Shown one piece after another: positions 13,210 to 21,071 of a stretch of DNA of 37,105 bases (its first letter is position 1; every line of letters begins with the position of its first letter). A program made the translations under genes and the position numbers. The notes under the pieces were generated by a model. The model had not been told where the DNA came from and did no database searches. It worked only from the letters and a program-made list of their open reading frames with translations. The DNA is from Thioalkalivibrio halophilus (GTDB lineage: Bacteria; Pseudomonadota; Gammaproteobacteria; Ectothiorhodospirales; Ectothiorhodospiraceae), in the NCBI RefSeq assembly GCF_001995255.1, contig NZ_MUZR01000029.1, forward strand, positions 1 to 37,105, written 5' to 3'.

Positions 13210-13299
13210 GTTAACTCCTTGCGAAAACGCATTGAAAGGTTCTGTCCGGAGAGACCGCGCCAACCGCCCCGTGGTTCAAACCCGGGAACGGCACAGGCT

Positions 13300-14334
13300 T
13301 CACTCGGCCACGCGCCAGGCGACGGTCTCGCCCGCCCGCAGGGGTACACCCGGATCATGTCCGAACAGGACCGCCTCGGGCACGGTCCACTCCGCGCGCT
13401 CCAGGGTGATGGTGCCGGTGTTGCGCGGCATGCCGTAGAAATCGGCACCATGATGACTGGCGAAACCCTCCAGCCGATCCAGCGCCCCGGCAGCCGCGAA
13501 TGCCTCGGCGTACAGCTCGATGGCCGCGTGGGCCGAATAGATGCCCGCGCAACCGCAGGCCGACTCCTTGGCGTGGCGCGGATGCGGTGCGGAGTCGGTC
13601 CCGAGGAAGAAGCGCGGGTGCCCGCTGGTCGCCGCGCGCACCAATGCTTCCCGGTGACGCTCGCGTTTGAGAATCGGCAGACAGAAATGATGCGGCCGCA
13701 TGCCGCCGGCAAACAGCGCATTGCGGTTGTAAAGCAGGTGCTGCGGTGTGATGGTCGCGCCCACGTTATTCGGCGCGGATTCCACGAAGGACACCGCCGC
13801 CTCGGTAGTGACATGCTCCAGCACGATCCGCAGTTCGGGGAAATCCCGCACCAGCGGCTCCAGGTGGCGTTCGATAAACACCGCCTCGCGGTCGAAAATA
13901 TCCACGTCCGGGTCGGTCACCTCTCCGTGGATCAACAGCGGCAGACCCGCCTGCTGCATGGCCTCGAACACCGGATAGCAGCGGCGGATGTCGGTGACCC
14001 CGCTGGCGGAATGCGTGGTCGCCCCGGCGGGATACAGCTTGACCGCGTGGACAAAACCCGACTGCCGCGCCGCGTCGATCATCCCGGGCGTGGTCTCCTC
14101 GGTGAGATAGAGCGTCATCAGGGGCTCGAAGTCGGCCTCGTCGGGGAGTGCCGCGAGGATGCGGTCGCGGTACGCGGCCGCCGCGTCCACCGAGGTCACC
14201 GGCGGCTTGAGGTTCGGCATCACGATCGCCCGGCGAAAGCGCCGCACGGTGTCCGGCAACACCGAGGCGAGGATGTCCCCGTCGCGCAGGTGCAGGTGCC
14301 AGTCGTCGGGACGGGTCAGCGTCAGGCGTTCCAT
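13300..14334 (-). CDS. pyrC: Dihydroorotase, class II
   Basis: This 344-residue cytoplasmic zinc enzyme of pyrimidine synthesis converts N-carbamoyl-aspartate to dihydroorotate. The metal motif HLHLRD has His13 and His15. The bridging lysine is in HAVKLYPAGATT (Lys99), further zinc ligands are in LIHGEV and LEHVTT, and the catalytic aspartate region is LGTDSAPHP. Substrate loops NVGATITPQHL and CGCAGIYS are typical of E. coli-type PyrC (348 residues). ATG 14334 follows AAGGA at a good distance. The gene is 12 bases downstream of the DUF167 gene and probably cotranscribed with it. No attenuator-like hairpin or upstream pyrimidine-rich leader was noticed. Confidence 0.97.
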   Translation of the reverse strand: MERLTLTRPDDWHLHLRDGDILASVLPDTVRRFRRAIVMPNLKPPVTSVDAAAAYRDRILAALPDEADFEPLMTLYLTEETTPGMIDAARQSGFVHAVKLYPAGATTHSASGVTDIRRCYPVFEAMQQAGLPLLIHGEVTDPDVDIFDREAVFIERHLEPLVRDFPELRIVLEHVTTEAAVSFVESAPNNVGATITPQHLLYNRNALFAGGMRPHHFCLPILKRERHREALVRAATSGHPRFFLGTDSAPHPRHAKESACGCAGIYSAHAAIELYAEAFAAAGALDRLEGFASHHGADFYGMPRNTGTITLERAEWTVPEAVLFGHDPGVPLRAGETVAWRVAE

Positions 14335-14346
14335 CAGTAATCCTTG

Positions 14347-14607
14347 TCATCCACCGAAGTGTTCACGGAGTGCGGCATCGCTCCAGCCGTCGATCTCCAC
14401 GGTCTTGTCGCGGCCGGTCTGTCCTGCCACCACACGCAACGAGCCCGCCGGCAGCCCCAGTTCGGCCGCCAGCAGGCGTTCCACGGCGCGATTGGCACGC
14501 CCCTTCTCCGGCGCGGCCCGCACCCGCATTTTGAGGGCCTCGCCCATCCAGCCCACCACCGCATCCTCGCGGGCACCGGGGGAGACGCGCAGCTTCAGTC
14601 GGGCCAA
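14347..14607 (-). CDS. DUF167 / YggU-family protein
   Basis: The 86-residue protein has the family core: LKLRVSPGAREDAVVGWMG, VRAAPEKGRANRAVERLLA, then SLRVVAGQTGRDKTVEIDG. E. coli YggU (about 96 residues) is the same size and fold class. It is cytoplasmic and its function is not established. It lies 12 bases downstream of the ubiE-like gene and 12 bases upstream of pyrC, so all three are likely one transcript. Confidence 0.9.
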   Translation of the reverse strand: MARLKLRVSPGAREDAVVGWMGEALKMRVRAAPEKGRANRAVERLLAAELGLPAGSLRVVAGQTGRDKTVEIDGWSDAALREHFGG

Positions 14608-14619
14608 GGCCGCGCGGTA

Positions 14620-15366
14620 TCAGGCCGGACGCGTGGCCATGTAGGCGGAGAAGACCCCGAGCTGCACTTCACGGTGAACGTCCTCGAAACCCACCGATTC
14701 GAGCGTCTCCATGATCTCCTCCGGGGGGACGCACTGGTCAATGGTTTCCCAGAAATACCGCATCAGGGTATGCCCGTCCGGATCACGTGTCAGCACCCGG
14801 CTGAGAAACGGGATGAAATCGCGGAAGTAGAAACGGGCCATGACCATCTGCCGCTTCGTCCGCGGACGCGAGACCTCGAGGATCATGCAGCGGCCGCCGG
14901 GCTTGAGCGCGCGAAAGTACTCCGCAAACGCCTCGCGCAGATCCCGAACGTGACGCAGACCGTAGCCCATGTACACGCGGTCGAACTGCTCGCTGGCGAC
15001 GGGCAGATCCTCGGCCAGCCCCTGGATGAAGCGCGAATTCAGCTTGCCCCGCGCCACGTCGATCATCCCGCGCGAAGGATCCACGCAGGTGATGCGCTCA
15101 TCGCCGGTGATCTTGCGGATCTCTTCGGCCACCGGGCCGGTCCCGGTCGCCACATCCAGGACCTCCATGTCCGGCTGCAGACCGGACTGCTTGAGCGAGT
15201 AGCGACGATACGCCTGCCCCGTACCCAGAAAACCGAACCGCAGGATCCGGTCGTAGTAGGGTGCGGTGCGATCGAACAGGTCGTCGACGAACGCGCGCTT
15301 GTTGCTTTCGTCCCCGTAGTAATCCTTGAGGACAGGATGCGGTTTCCGCTCCGGATCGGTTTCCAT
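14620..15366 (-). CDS. UbiE/COQ5-type SAM-dependent methyltransferase
   Basis: This 248-residue class I methyltransferase is expected to methylate a quinone precursor or a related lipophilic substrate. The N-terminal FDRTAPYYDRILRFGFLGTG matches the UbiE start (FDSVAAKYDLMN). Motif I is VLDVATGTGPVAEEI, the acidic end is ITCVDPSRGMIDVAR, and the later MGYGLRHVRDLREAF, LKPGGRCMILEVSRP and FYFRDFIPFLSRV match the family. The C-terminal FEDVHREVQLGVFSAYMATRP fits the usual closing motif. It differs in detail from canonical UbiE (for instance MGYGLRHV for TIAFGLRNV), so a paralogue for another substrate is possible; the symbol is left empty for that reason. ATG 15366 follows GGGGAG. Confidence 0.85.
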   Translation of the reverse strand: METDPERKPHPVLKDYYGDESNKRAFVDDLFDRTAPYYDRILRFGFLGTGQAYRRYSLKQSGLQPDMEVLDVATGTGPVAEEIRKITGDERITCVDPSRGMIDVARGKLNSRFIQGLAEDLPVASEQFDRVYMGYGLRHVRDLREAFAEYFRALKPGGRCMILEVSRPRTKRQMVMARFYFRDFIPFLSRVLTRDPDGHTLMRYFWETIDQCVPPEEIMETLESVGFEDVHREVQLGVFSAYMATRPA

Positions 15367-15440
15367 CGGTTCTGCTCTCCCCTGTGCCCGGTGCCGGGCC
15401 GGCCCAACAAGCCGCGAAGTGTACCAATTCCCGGCGCGCG

Positions 15441-18400
15441 TCACCCCCCCTGTTCGGAGGTGGCCAGGATGTCGCGCTCGAATTCCGCCACCGGTATCGG
15501 CCGGCTGGCAAAGTAGCCCTGATAAAAATCGCAGCTCAGCGCACACAGCGCCTCCAGCTGTTCGGCGGTCTCCACGCCCTCGGCCACCACGGTCAGCCCC
15601 AGCCCGTGCGCCATCGCCACGATCGCGGTGGTGATCGACCGGTCATGCACGTCATCCTCGTGCACCACTCCGGCGATGCCGTCGACGAAGCTCTTGTCGA
15701 TCTTGAGCGTGTCCACCGCGAAGCTCTTCAGCTGCGAGAGCGAGGAATAGCCCGTGCCGAAGTCATCCACCGCGAAATGCACCCCACGGTCGCGCAGCGA
15801 TTCCAGGATACGACGGGCTCGCTCGGCATCCGCCATCAGCGCGGACTCGGTGATCTCCAGCTCCAGGCATTCCGGCGGCAGCCCGTGCTCGTCCAGGGTG
15901 GCGACGACCTGTTCATCCAGCGCCATCCGCCGGAACTGCAGCGCAGACACGTTCACCGCCAGCCGGATCGGAGGATAACCCGCGTCCAGCCAGGCCCGTC
16001 CCTGCCGGATCACCTCCTGCAGGACCCAGGTGCCCAGCTCCACGATCAGGCCGGTTTTCTCCGCGACCGGGATGAAACGCCCGGGCGACACGCGGCCCAG
16101 CACCGGATCGTTCCAGCGCAGCAGGGCCTCGGCCCCGATCAGGCGCCCCGTCGCGATCTCGTACTGCGGCTGGTAATGGACCTCCAGATGGTCGTTCTCC
16201 ATCGCGCGGCGCAGGCGCGAGCTGAGATCGATGCGCTCGCGCGCCGCCTCGGTATAGGCGTCCGAGTAGTAACGATACGACCCGCGTCCCTCTTCCTTGG
16301 CGCGCGACAGCGCGGTGCCCGCCTGCTGCAGCAGCGCCTCGGGACCGGCCCCGTGATCCGGGAACAGCGCGATCCCGACGGTCGCCACCACCTCGACCTC
16401 GACCCCGTTGCCCAGATCGCAGGGCTCCGCCAGATGACGGATCATGGATTCGGCGATCATGCCGGCATCATCGGGATGCCCCAGATTCTCCACCACCACC
16501 GCAAATTCGTCCGCGGCCAGGCGCGCGACCGTGTCGGTCCCCCGGCGCTCGCGCTGCAGCCGGATGGCAGCGGTCCGCAGCAGTGAGTCTCCCGCGGCGT
16601 GACCATGGCTGTCGTTGACGTCCTTGAACCGGTCCAGGTCCACGATCAGCAGCGCCAGGACCCCGTTGCGCCGCCGCATCAGGGAAACCCCGTGCCCCAG
16701 TCGCGCCAGCAGGAGCCGGCGGTTGGGCAGCTCGGTCAGCGGATCATGATGCGCCAGGTAGTCCAGCTCCTCTTCCGAGGCCTTGATCCGCGAGATGTCG
16801 GCGAACACCGACACGTAATGCGTGCGCCGGCCCTGCGGGTCGTGCACCGCCGTGATGCTCTGCAGCTCGGGGAACACCTCGCCGTTCTTGCGCCGGTTCC
16901 AGATCTCCCCCTGCCAGTGCCCGTAGAGCTCCAGCTGGCGGAACATGTTCTGATAAAAGGTCCGGTCATGGCGGCCGGACTGGAACATCCTCGGCGTGTG
17001 ACCGACGACCTCGTCCTGGGTGTATCCCATCAGCTCGGTGAAGGCGCGGTTCACTGAAAGGATATGGGCGCTGCTGTCGGTAATCACCACGCCCTCGCGC
17101 GTGTTTTCGAACACTACCGAAGCCAGGCGCCGGCGTTCTTCCTCCTCCCGGCGCCGGGTGATGTCCTCCACCGTGACCACGACACGGTCCATGCTGCCGT
17201 CCGCGTGGCGGGTACACTTCAGCGAGAGGTGCGCCACCATCACGCTGCCATCCGCCCGCAGCAGGCGTTTTTCCACCTCGTAGCCGTCGCGCCGGCCTTC
17301 ACGCATCTCGCGATCCAGATCGGCACCCAGGGAACGGTCCTCGGGGTGCGCGAGACGATCCCAGTCGAGCTTCGCCAGTTCTTCCGGCCGGTAGCCCAGC
17401 ATGTCGCCCAGGCAGTCGTTGACGCGCTCCCAGCCCTGACCACCCGGCCCTGACACCGCCATGCCCACGAACGGCATGTCGAAGAACACCCGCAGCAGGC
17501 GGTCCTGTTCCGAATGCGACTGCATCAGCCGCAGGTTGCGCTGAAGCCATTGCTGACGCCCCACCAGCGCCCCGGCACCGGCCATCAGCAGCCAGACCAG
17601 CAACAGGGCTCCGCCGGTCCATGCCGCCTGCCGATGCGCCCCGGCCACCAGAGGCGCGCGGTCCCGCTTGACCACCACCGACCAGTCGTCGAGCTCCAGG
17701 CCACGCACCGCCGCCAGGCGACCATCATCCTCCTCGCCCAGCGATCCGATCCGCACCGCCTCGCCGGAACCGCCGCGCAGCAGGCGGCTCTCCAGCTGCG
17801 CAAACTCCGCCGGGGGTTCCACGCGCCGGGCCGATTCACCGTCCAGCCGCATCACCACCGGCGCGCGATCGGACGGATGACTGACCAGCCAGGTCGCCGC
17901 ATCCCCGTCTTCCAGGTCGATGGCGGCCCCGAGCAGCGGAGCCAGGCGATCCAGATCGGCGGAAAACAGCACCACCGCCAGCGGTTCAGAGTCGCGATCG
18001 GCGGGGTGATGCAAAGGCGCGGCCCAGTGCAGCCGGGTCGCCCCTGCGTCGTCCACGGCATCCACGTGCGCCCGGCTGACGGCTCCGGTCTGCATCGCTT
18101 CCACGCGGGCCGCCCTGGCCGCCGCGCGCTGGAAGGACGCATCTCCCGCAACCAGCAGTTCCGCGTGTTCCTCCGCCCCCAGGATCGCCACGGAGCGATA
18201 ACCGTAGGCCGTCCGTATCGCCTGCAGGCGGTTCTCCAGTGTGGTGCGCGCGACCTCGGAGTCGTGGCGCTGCAGCGAACGGACAAACGCGGTGAAACCA
18301 CGCGCATCCGCCAGGATTCGGGCATCTCCGGCGCGTTCCGCCATCCACCGATCGACCAGTCCGCCCTTGAGAAAGGCAGTGGCCCGCAGTTCTTCGCGCA

Positions 18401-18776
18401 CCTGCTGATCCGCGGTGGCCTGAGCAATATGGAACGTGCCGAAGGCGACACCACCGACCGAACCGGCGACCGCCACCGCCATGGCGACCCAGACCCAGGG
18501 CTGGCGACCGCGCAGCAGTGTCAGGCCGCCCCCGTTACGCGTCCGCGCGCCTCGGCGACCCCCGAATGTCCGCATGGCCAGGTACAGCAGTCCGCCACTC
18601 ACCCACACGAACCCCAGGCCCTTCAGCAGACTGACCCGAGTCAGGCTCGCCTCGATCCCGAAGCTCCACATGAAGAGCATGTCGGACAGAGCGACCCACA
18701 GGGAGCCCGCCACGAGATAGCCGAGCGCGATCAGTGCGGCCGGGCTGAGCCGAAACACCGGAGAACGGGAAAACAT
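15441..18776 (-). CDS. Membrane sensor with two PAS domains, degenerate GGDEF and intact EAL
   Basis: The 1111-residue protein is predicted to control cyclic di-GMP at the inner membrane. Helices lie at about residues 10-30, 78-100 and 395-415. The extracytoplasmic region between the last two has a Cache-like sensor appearance (FLKGGLVDRWMAERAGDARILAD). Two PAS segments follow (about 430-540 and 550-665, the second with FENTREGVVITDSSAHILSVN). The GGDEF domain (about 680-830) reads ARLAADEF, with AA for GG near residue 753, so cyclase activity is unlikely. The EAL domain (about 850-1100) keeps EALLRW, NVSALQF, LEITES, DDFGTGYSSLSQL and KIDKSFV, so phosphodiesterase activity is likely. ATG 18776 gives a standard membrane start; the upstream extension is rejected. 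It is divergent from the small gene pair at 19028. Confidence 0.9.
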   Translation of the reverse strand: MFSRSPVFRLSPAALIALGYLVAGSLWVALSDMLFMWSFGIEASLTRVSLLKGLGFVWVSGGLLYLAMRTFGGRRGARTRNGGGLTLLRGRQPWVWVAMAVAVAGSVGGVAFGTFHIAQATADQQVREELRATAFLKGGLVDRWMAERAGDARILADARGFTAFVRSLQRHDSEVARTTLENRLQAIRTAYGYRSVAILGAEEHAELLVAGDASFQRAAARAARVEAMQTGAVSRAHVDAVDDAGATRLHWAAPLHHPADRDSEPLAVVLFSADLDRLAPLLGAAIDLEDGDAATWLVSHPSDRAPVVMRLDGESARRVEPPAEFAQLESRLLRGGSGEAVRIGSLGEEDDGRLAAVRGLELDDWSVVVKRDRAPLVAGAHRQAAWTGGALLLVWLLMAGAGALVGRQQWLQRNLRLMQSHSEQDRLLRVFFDMPFVGMAVSGPGGQGWERVNDCLGDMLGYRPEELAKLDWDRLAHPEDRSLGADLDREMREGRRDGYEVEKRLLRADGSVMVAHLSLKCTRHADGSMDRVVVTVEDITRRREEEERRRLASVVFENTREGVVITDSSAHILSVNRAFTELMGYTQDEVVGHTPRMFQSGRHDRTFYQNMFRQLELYGHWQGEIWNRRKNGEVFPELQSITAVHDPQGRRTHYVSVFADISRIKASEEELDYLAHHDPLTELPNRRLLLARLGHGVSLMRRRNGVLALLIVDLDRFKDVNDSHGHAAGDSLLRTAAIRLQRERRGTDTVARLAADEFAVVVENLGHPDDAGMIAESMIRHLAEPCDLGNGVEVEVVATVGIALFPDHGAGPEALLQQAGTALSRAKEEGRGSYRYYSDAYTEAARERIDLSSRLRRAMENDHLEVHYQPQYEIATGRLIGAEALLRWNDPVLGRVSPGRFIPVAEKTGLIVELGTWVLQEVIRQGRAWLDAGYPPIRLAVNVSALQFRRMALDEQVVATLDEHGLPPECLELEITESALMADAERARRILESLRDRGVHFAVDDFGTGYSSLSQLKSFAVDTLKIDKSFVDGIAGVVHEDDVHDRSITTAIVAMAHGLGLTVVAEGVETAEQLEALCALSCDFYQGYFASRPIPVAEFERDILATSEQGG

Positions 18777-18976
18777 CAACACCGGACACCGGCTGGAAGA
18801 CAAGACACGTAACGGGATCCCCTGTGTGAAAACCCCGGCTCTGCGGCCGGTTGAAGAATGGAAGCTTCCCCCTCGACAAGCCCCCCGGGTCGCACGCATG
18901 GTCTACGCTCGGAGTGAGGCTTCCCGAGAATGGCATACGCCCTCGAGAATTTTACGCCCCCAATCCTGTCACAGTA

Positions 18977-18990
18977 TTGAGCTGGATCAA
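18977..18990. promoter_or_regulatory. FNR/Anr-like box
   Basis: TTGAG-CTGG-ATCAA matches the FNR consensus TTGAT-N4-ATCAA at nine of ten positions. It lies in the 251-bp divergent region between the GGDEF/EAL gene (start 18776) and the small gene at 19028. Its centre is about 44 bp before that ATG. This is too close for ordinary class II activation of that gene, because the transcript would start inside the ribosome binding site. It may repress the small genes, activate from another promoter, or be fortuitous. Confidence 0.4.
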
Positions 18991-19027
18991 GTCACCAACG
19001 CGCGACCATCCGCAAAAGGAGCCGCCC

Positions 19028-19252
19028 ATGGACGTCAAGAACGAAAACGGCATCGTCACGCTGACGCTGGACAAGAAAACGGCCAAAAGCATCACCGAAA
19101 ACCTGACGGAACTGAATGGCGAGGTCCGCAACGGCGCCCGCGCGCTGTCTTCGGTGCTGCAGCAGGGCGTGTACGAGCTGGACAACGAGTTCCGCCAGCC
19201 GCCGCACGCATTCGACGAACATGCGCCGCGCCAGCCCTCGATCGAGGACTGA
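19028..19252 (+). CDS. Small hypothetical protein, 74 aa
   Basis: The protein has 74 residues and is hydrophilic and acidic, with no membrane segment. The N-terminus looks like a short beta hairpin (NGIVTLTLDKKT), followed by a helix (SITENLTELNGEVRNGARALSSVLQQGVYELD) and a proline/histidine-rich tail (QPPHAFDEHAPRQP). ATG 19028 has AAAGGAG seven bases upstream, a strong site, which makes the gene credible despite its size. A longer frame from 18851 has no such site. It is followed by another tiny gene 28 bases on, with which it probably forms an operon. An FNR-like box precedes it. I do not recognise the family. Confidence 0.72.
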   Translation: MDVKNENGIVTLTLDKKTAKSITENLTELNGEVRNGARALSSVLQQGVYELDNEFRQPPHAFDEHAPRQPSIED

Positions 19253-19280
19253 ACCAGCGACTCAAACGGGAGGAGCAATC

Positions 19281-19484
19281 ATGAATCTGGTCAAGGCCGA
19301 AAATGGCGAAATCGTCATCCGCATGCCCGTCGCCGAGGCCTCGGATGCGCTGTACACCCTGCACAACCGGGCCGACGACCTGGACGACTGCGAGGACCTG
19401 ACCGAGGCCCTCGAAGCCGCCGGGGTACCCATGCCCGAAGAGGAACACCACCGGCGCTACGAATACATGCCCCCGGTCGACTGA
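19281..19484 (+). CDS. Small hypothetical acidic protein, 67 aa
   Basis: The 67-residue protein is strongly acidic (RADDLDDCEDLTEALEAAG) and without a membrane segment. It starts MNLVKAENGEIVIRMP, which echoes the NENGIVTLTL start of its neighbour, a possible sign that the two are related. ATG 19281 is preceded by GGGAGGAG, an excellent binding site. A paired REP element begins two bases after the stop and may act as a terminator or transcript stabiliser. The function is unknown. Confidence 0.72.
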   Translation: MNLVKAENGEIVIRMPVAEASDALYTLHNRADDLDDCEDLTEALEAAGVPMPEEEHHRRYEYMPPVD

Positions 19485-19485
19485 G

Positions 19486-19548
19486 TTCGCGGCCGAGGCC
19501 GCTCCCACAGCACCCCAACCCGCCTGTGGGAGCCTGCTCACAGGCGAA
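19486..19548. repeat. Paired inverted REP elements
   Basis: Two REP units face each other. TTCGCGGCCGAGGCCGCTCC (then CACAG) spans 19486-19510, and the inverse of TTCGCCTGTGAGCAGGCTCC (then CACAG) spans 19524-19548. Each has its own stem, and together the GCTCCCACAG ends can pair across the 13-bp gap. They lie between convergent genes, the usual place for such elements, where they often serve as bidirectional terminators. They match the units at 2310 and 35030-35106. Confidence 0.85.
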
Positions 19549-19557
19549 CCGACCACC

Positions 19558-19887
19558 TCAGCCGTCAGCCGGGTTCGGACGGTCCGCGACCTGGATCACC
19601 CCGTCCTGCACCCGCACCGGGAAGGTCGGGATGGGGTCCTCGGCCGGCGGCGTGAGTGCCTCGCCGGTGTGCAGGTCGAATTCCGCGTCGTGCAGCGGGC
19701 AGGTGATGCAGTCGTCGTCGATCGTGCCGCCCGCGATGGGGAATTCTTCGTGCGAGCAGAGGTTCTCGAGGGCAAAGTAGCGGCCATCCACGTTGAACAC
19801 CGCCACTTCGGTATCCCCGGCCTCGAGCAGCCGGTGGTCTCCGGGTTCAATCGAGCCTTCCGGCCCCACGTCGATCCATTCGGTCAT
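19558..19887 (-). CDS. Rieske-type ferredoxin
   Basis: This 109-residue soluble [2Fe-2S] protein has a complete Rieske site: CSH (Cys44, His46) and CPLH (Cys63, His66), with the typical FALENLCSHEEFPIAGGTI lead-in. The length and lack of a helix fit the stand-alone ferredoxins of dioxygenase systems or NirD-like proteins rather than the bc1 subunit. No oxygenase or reductase gene is adjacent, so the partner is unknown. It lies 36 bases downstream of the lipoprotein gene on the same strand and may share its transcript. The REP pair follows its end. Confidence 0.93.
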   Translation of the reverse strand: MTEWIDVGPEGSIEPGDHRLLEAGDTEVAVFNVDGRYFALENLCSHEEFPIAGGTIDDDCITCPLHDAEFDLHTGEALTPPAEDPIPTFPVRVQDGVIQVADRPNPADG

Positions 19888-19923
19888 GTGCGTCGTCCGC
19901 TCATTGGTCAGTGGATGGCGTTG

Positions 19924-20289
19924 TCAGTGGCTGGCGTTGGCGGCGGCCGTCGCCTCCGCATTCACTTCGAGCGAACGGCCACTCTCGGGATCATACGAAA
20001 ACCGGCCGACCAGGCGCACTTCCTCGCCCACGCGGTCGGCGACCGCCGCATCCGGCGAAATCGCAACGCGGTTGCGCGGATGATCCTCGATCCAGTAATG
20101 CCGCGGATCATCGAAGGACTGAACGCGGCCGGTCACCTCCACCATCTCGCCGTCAAACTCCGCTGCGGAGCTGCTCAGCTGATCCAGGGTCACCGGCGCC
20201 GTAGTCTCCCCGCCGCAGGCCATCAGCACCAGCCCCAGCAGTGCCCCGGCCAACGCCGGACCGGCATGACGAATCCTTTCTGCTTGCAT
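19924..20289 (-). CDS. Small OB-fold-like lipoprotein
   Basis: The 121-residue protein has a lipoprotein signal: hydrophobic residues about 12-23 and lipobox LMAC, predicting lipidation of that cysteine and membrane anchoring. The mature part resembles a single OB-fold domain (EFDGEMVEVTGRVQSF, HYWIEDHPRNRVAISP, GEEVRLVGRFSYDPE), similar to small periplasmic nucleic-acid- or ligand-binding modules. ATG 20289 follows GAGAG. A much longer frame upstream is antisense-like and rejected. The role is unknown; it lies between the histidine kinase and Rieske genes on one strand. Confidence 0.78.
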   Translation of the reverse strand: MQAERIRHAGPALAGALLGLVLMACGGETTAPVTLDQLSSSAAEFDGEMVEVTGRVQSFDDPRHYWIEDHPRNRVAISPDAAVADRVGEEVRLVGRFSYDPESGRSLEVNAEATAAANASH

Positions 20290-20360
20290 TGGTTCTCTCG
20301 ATGATACAGTGAAACCACAGATTACCCGGCGCCCCCGGCCGGCACCCGAAACCGCCGCCG

Positions 20361-21071
20361 CTACAGGGTTTCGGACGGCGGCAGCGCCGGCAGTCTCAGG
20401 GTAAAGCGCCCCCCGCCGAGATCCGAATCGTTCGACAGCCGGACCGAGCCCGGCGTCCCGTCCTGCACGGTGTGCAGCTCGGCGATCATCGCGCAGAAAT
20501 ACAGGCCCAGTCCGGTCCGCCCGGCACCGCGCTCCAGCATCGCCTGATCCTCGGTGGTTCGCGAACCCAGCATGGGCTCCGGGAAACCGGGACCGTCGTC
20601 TTCCACCTGCAGCCACAGCTCGCCGTCGCGCACCACGGCCGACAGACGGATGCGACCGTGACAATAACGCACGGTGTTGGTCACCACGTTCTCCAGCACC
20701 GCCGTCACCAGTTCCCGATCGAGCACCCATTCCAGGTCCTCGTCGCAGTCGATTTCGGCCGTCACCCCGCTGTGATCCATCAGCGGCTTGCTGGACGCCC
20801 AGTAGTCCTCCAGCAGCTCGATCACCAGCAGCGGACGCAACCGCGGGGTGTAGAGCCCCTGCTGGTTGCGGTACAGCGTGAGCATCTGTACCAGGCTGTC
20901 GTGCACGCGATGGGCCTCGTACTGCAGTCGCGCGATGGTCTGCTCGTCGCAGTTGCACTCGCCGGTTTCCGGGTCGCGCAGCGCCTCCAGCGAATTCATC
21001 GCCATCCCCAGCGAGTTCTTCATGTCATGGATGGAAATGGCGATGACGGTACCGAAATCGATGCTCTTCAT
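20361..21071 (-). CDS. Sensor-less histidine kinase
   Basis: This 236-residue cytoplasmic kinase lacks an input domain. The H box is ISIHDMKNSLGMAMNSL with probable phosphorylated His15. The ATPase domain shows an N box (LENVVTNTVRY), G1 (VEDDGPGFPEP) and G2 (GRTGLGLYFC). The kinase therefore likely receives its signal through the response regulator encoded just upstream, or from a soluble partner. Its ATG overlaps the regulator's stop as ATGA, indicating translational coupling and a fixed pair. A segment with three acidic/cysteine positions (GECNCDEQT, about 37-45) in the helical region is unusual and might bind metal or respond to redox; this is speculative. Confidence 0.9.
   Translation of the reverse strand: MKSIDFGTVIAISIHDMKNSLGMAMNSLEALRDPETGECNCDEQTIARLQYEAHRVHDSLVQMLTLYRNQQGLYTPRLRPLLVIELLEDYWASSKPLMDHSGVTAEIDCDEDLEWVLDRELVTAVLENVVTNTVRYCHGRIRLSAVVRDGELWLQVEDDGPGFPEPMLGSRTTEDQAMLERGAGRTGLGLYFCAMIAELHTVQDGTPGSVRLSNDSDLGGGRFTLRLPALPPSETL

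Noticed and set aside
15367-15546. 60-residue N-terminal extension of the UbiE-like protein
   Set aside because: The extension does not resemble the family, overlaps the end of the GGDEF/EAL gene, and ATG 15366 has its own ribosome site.
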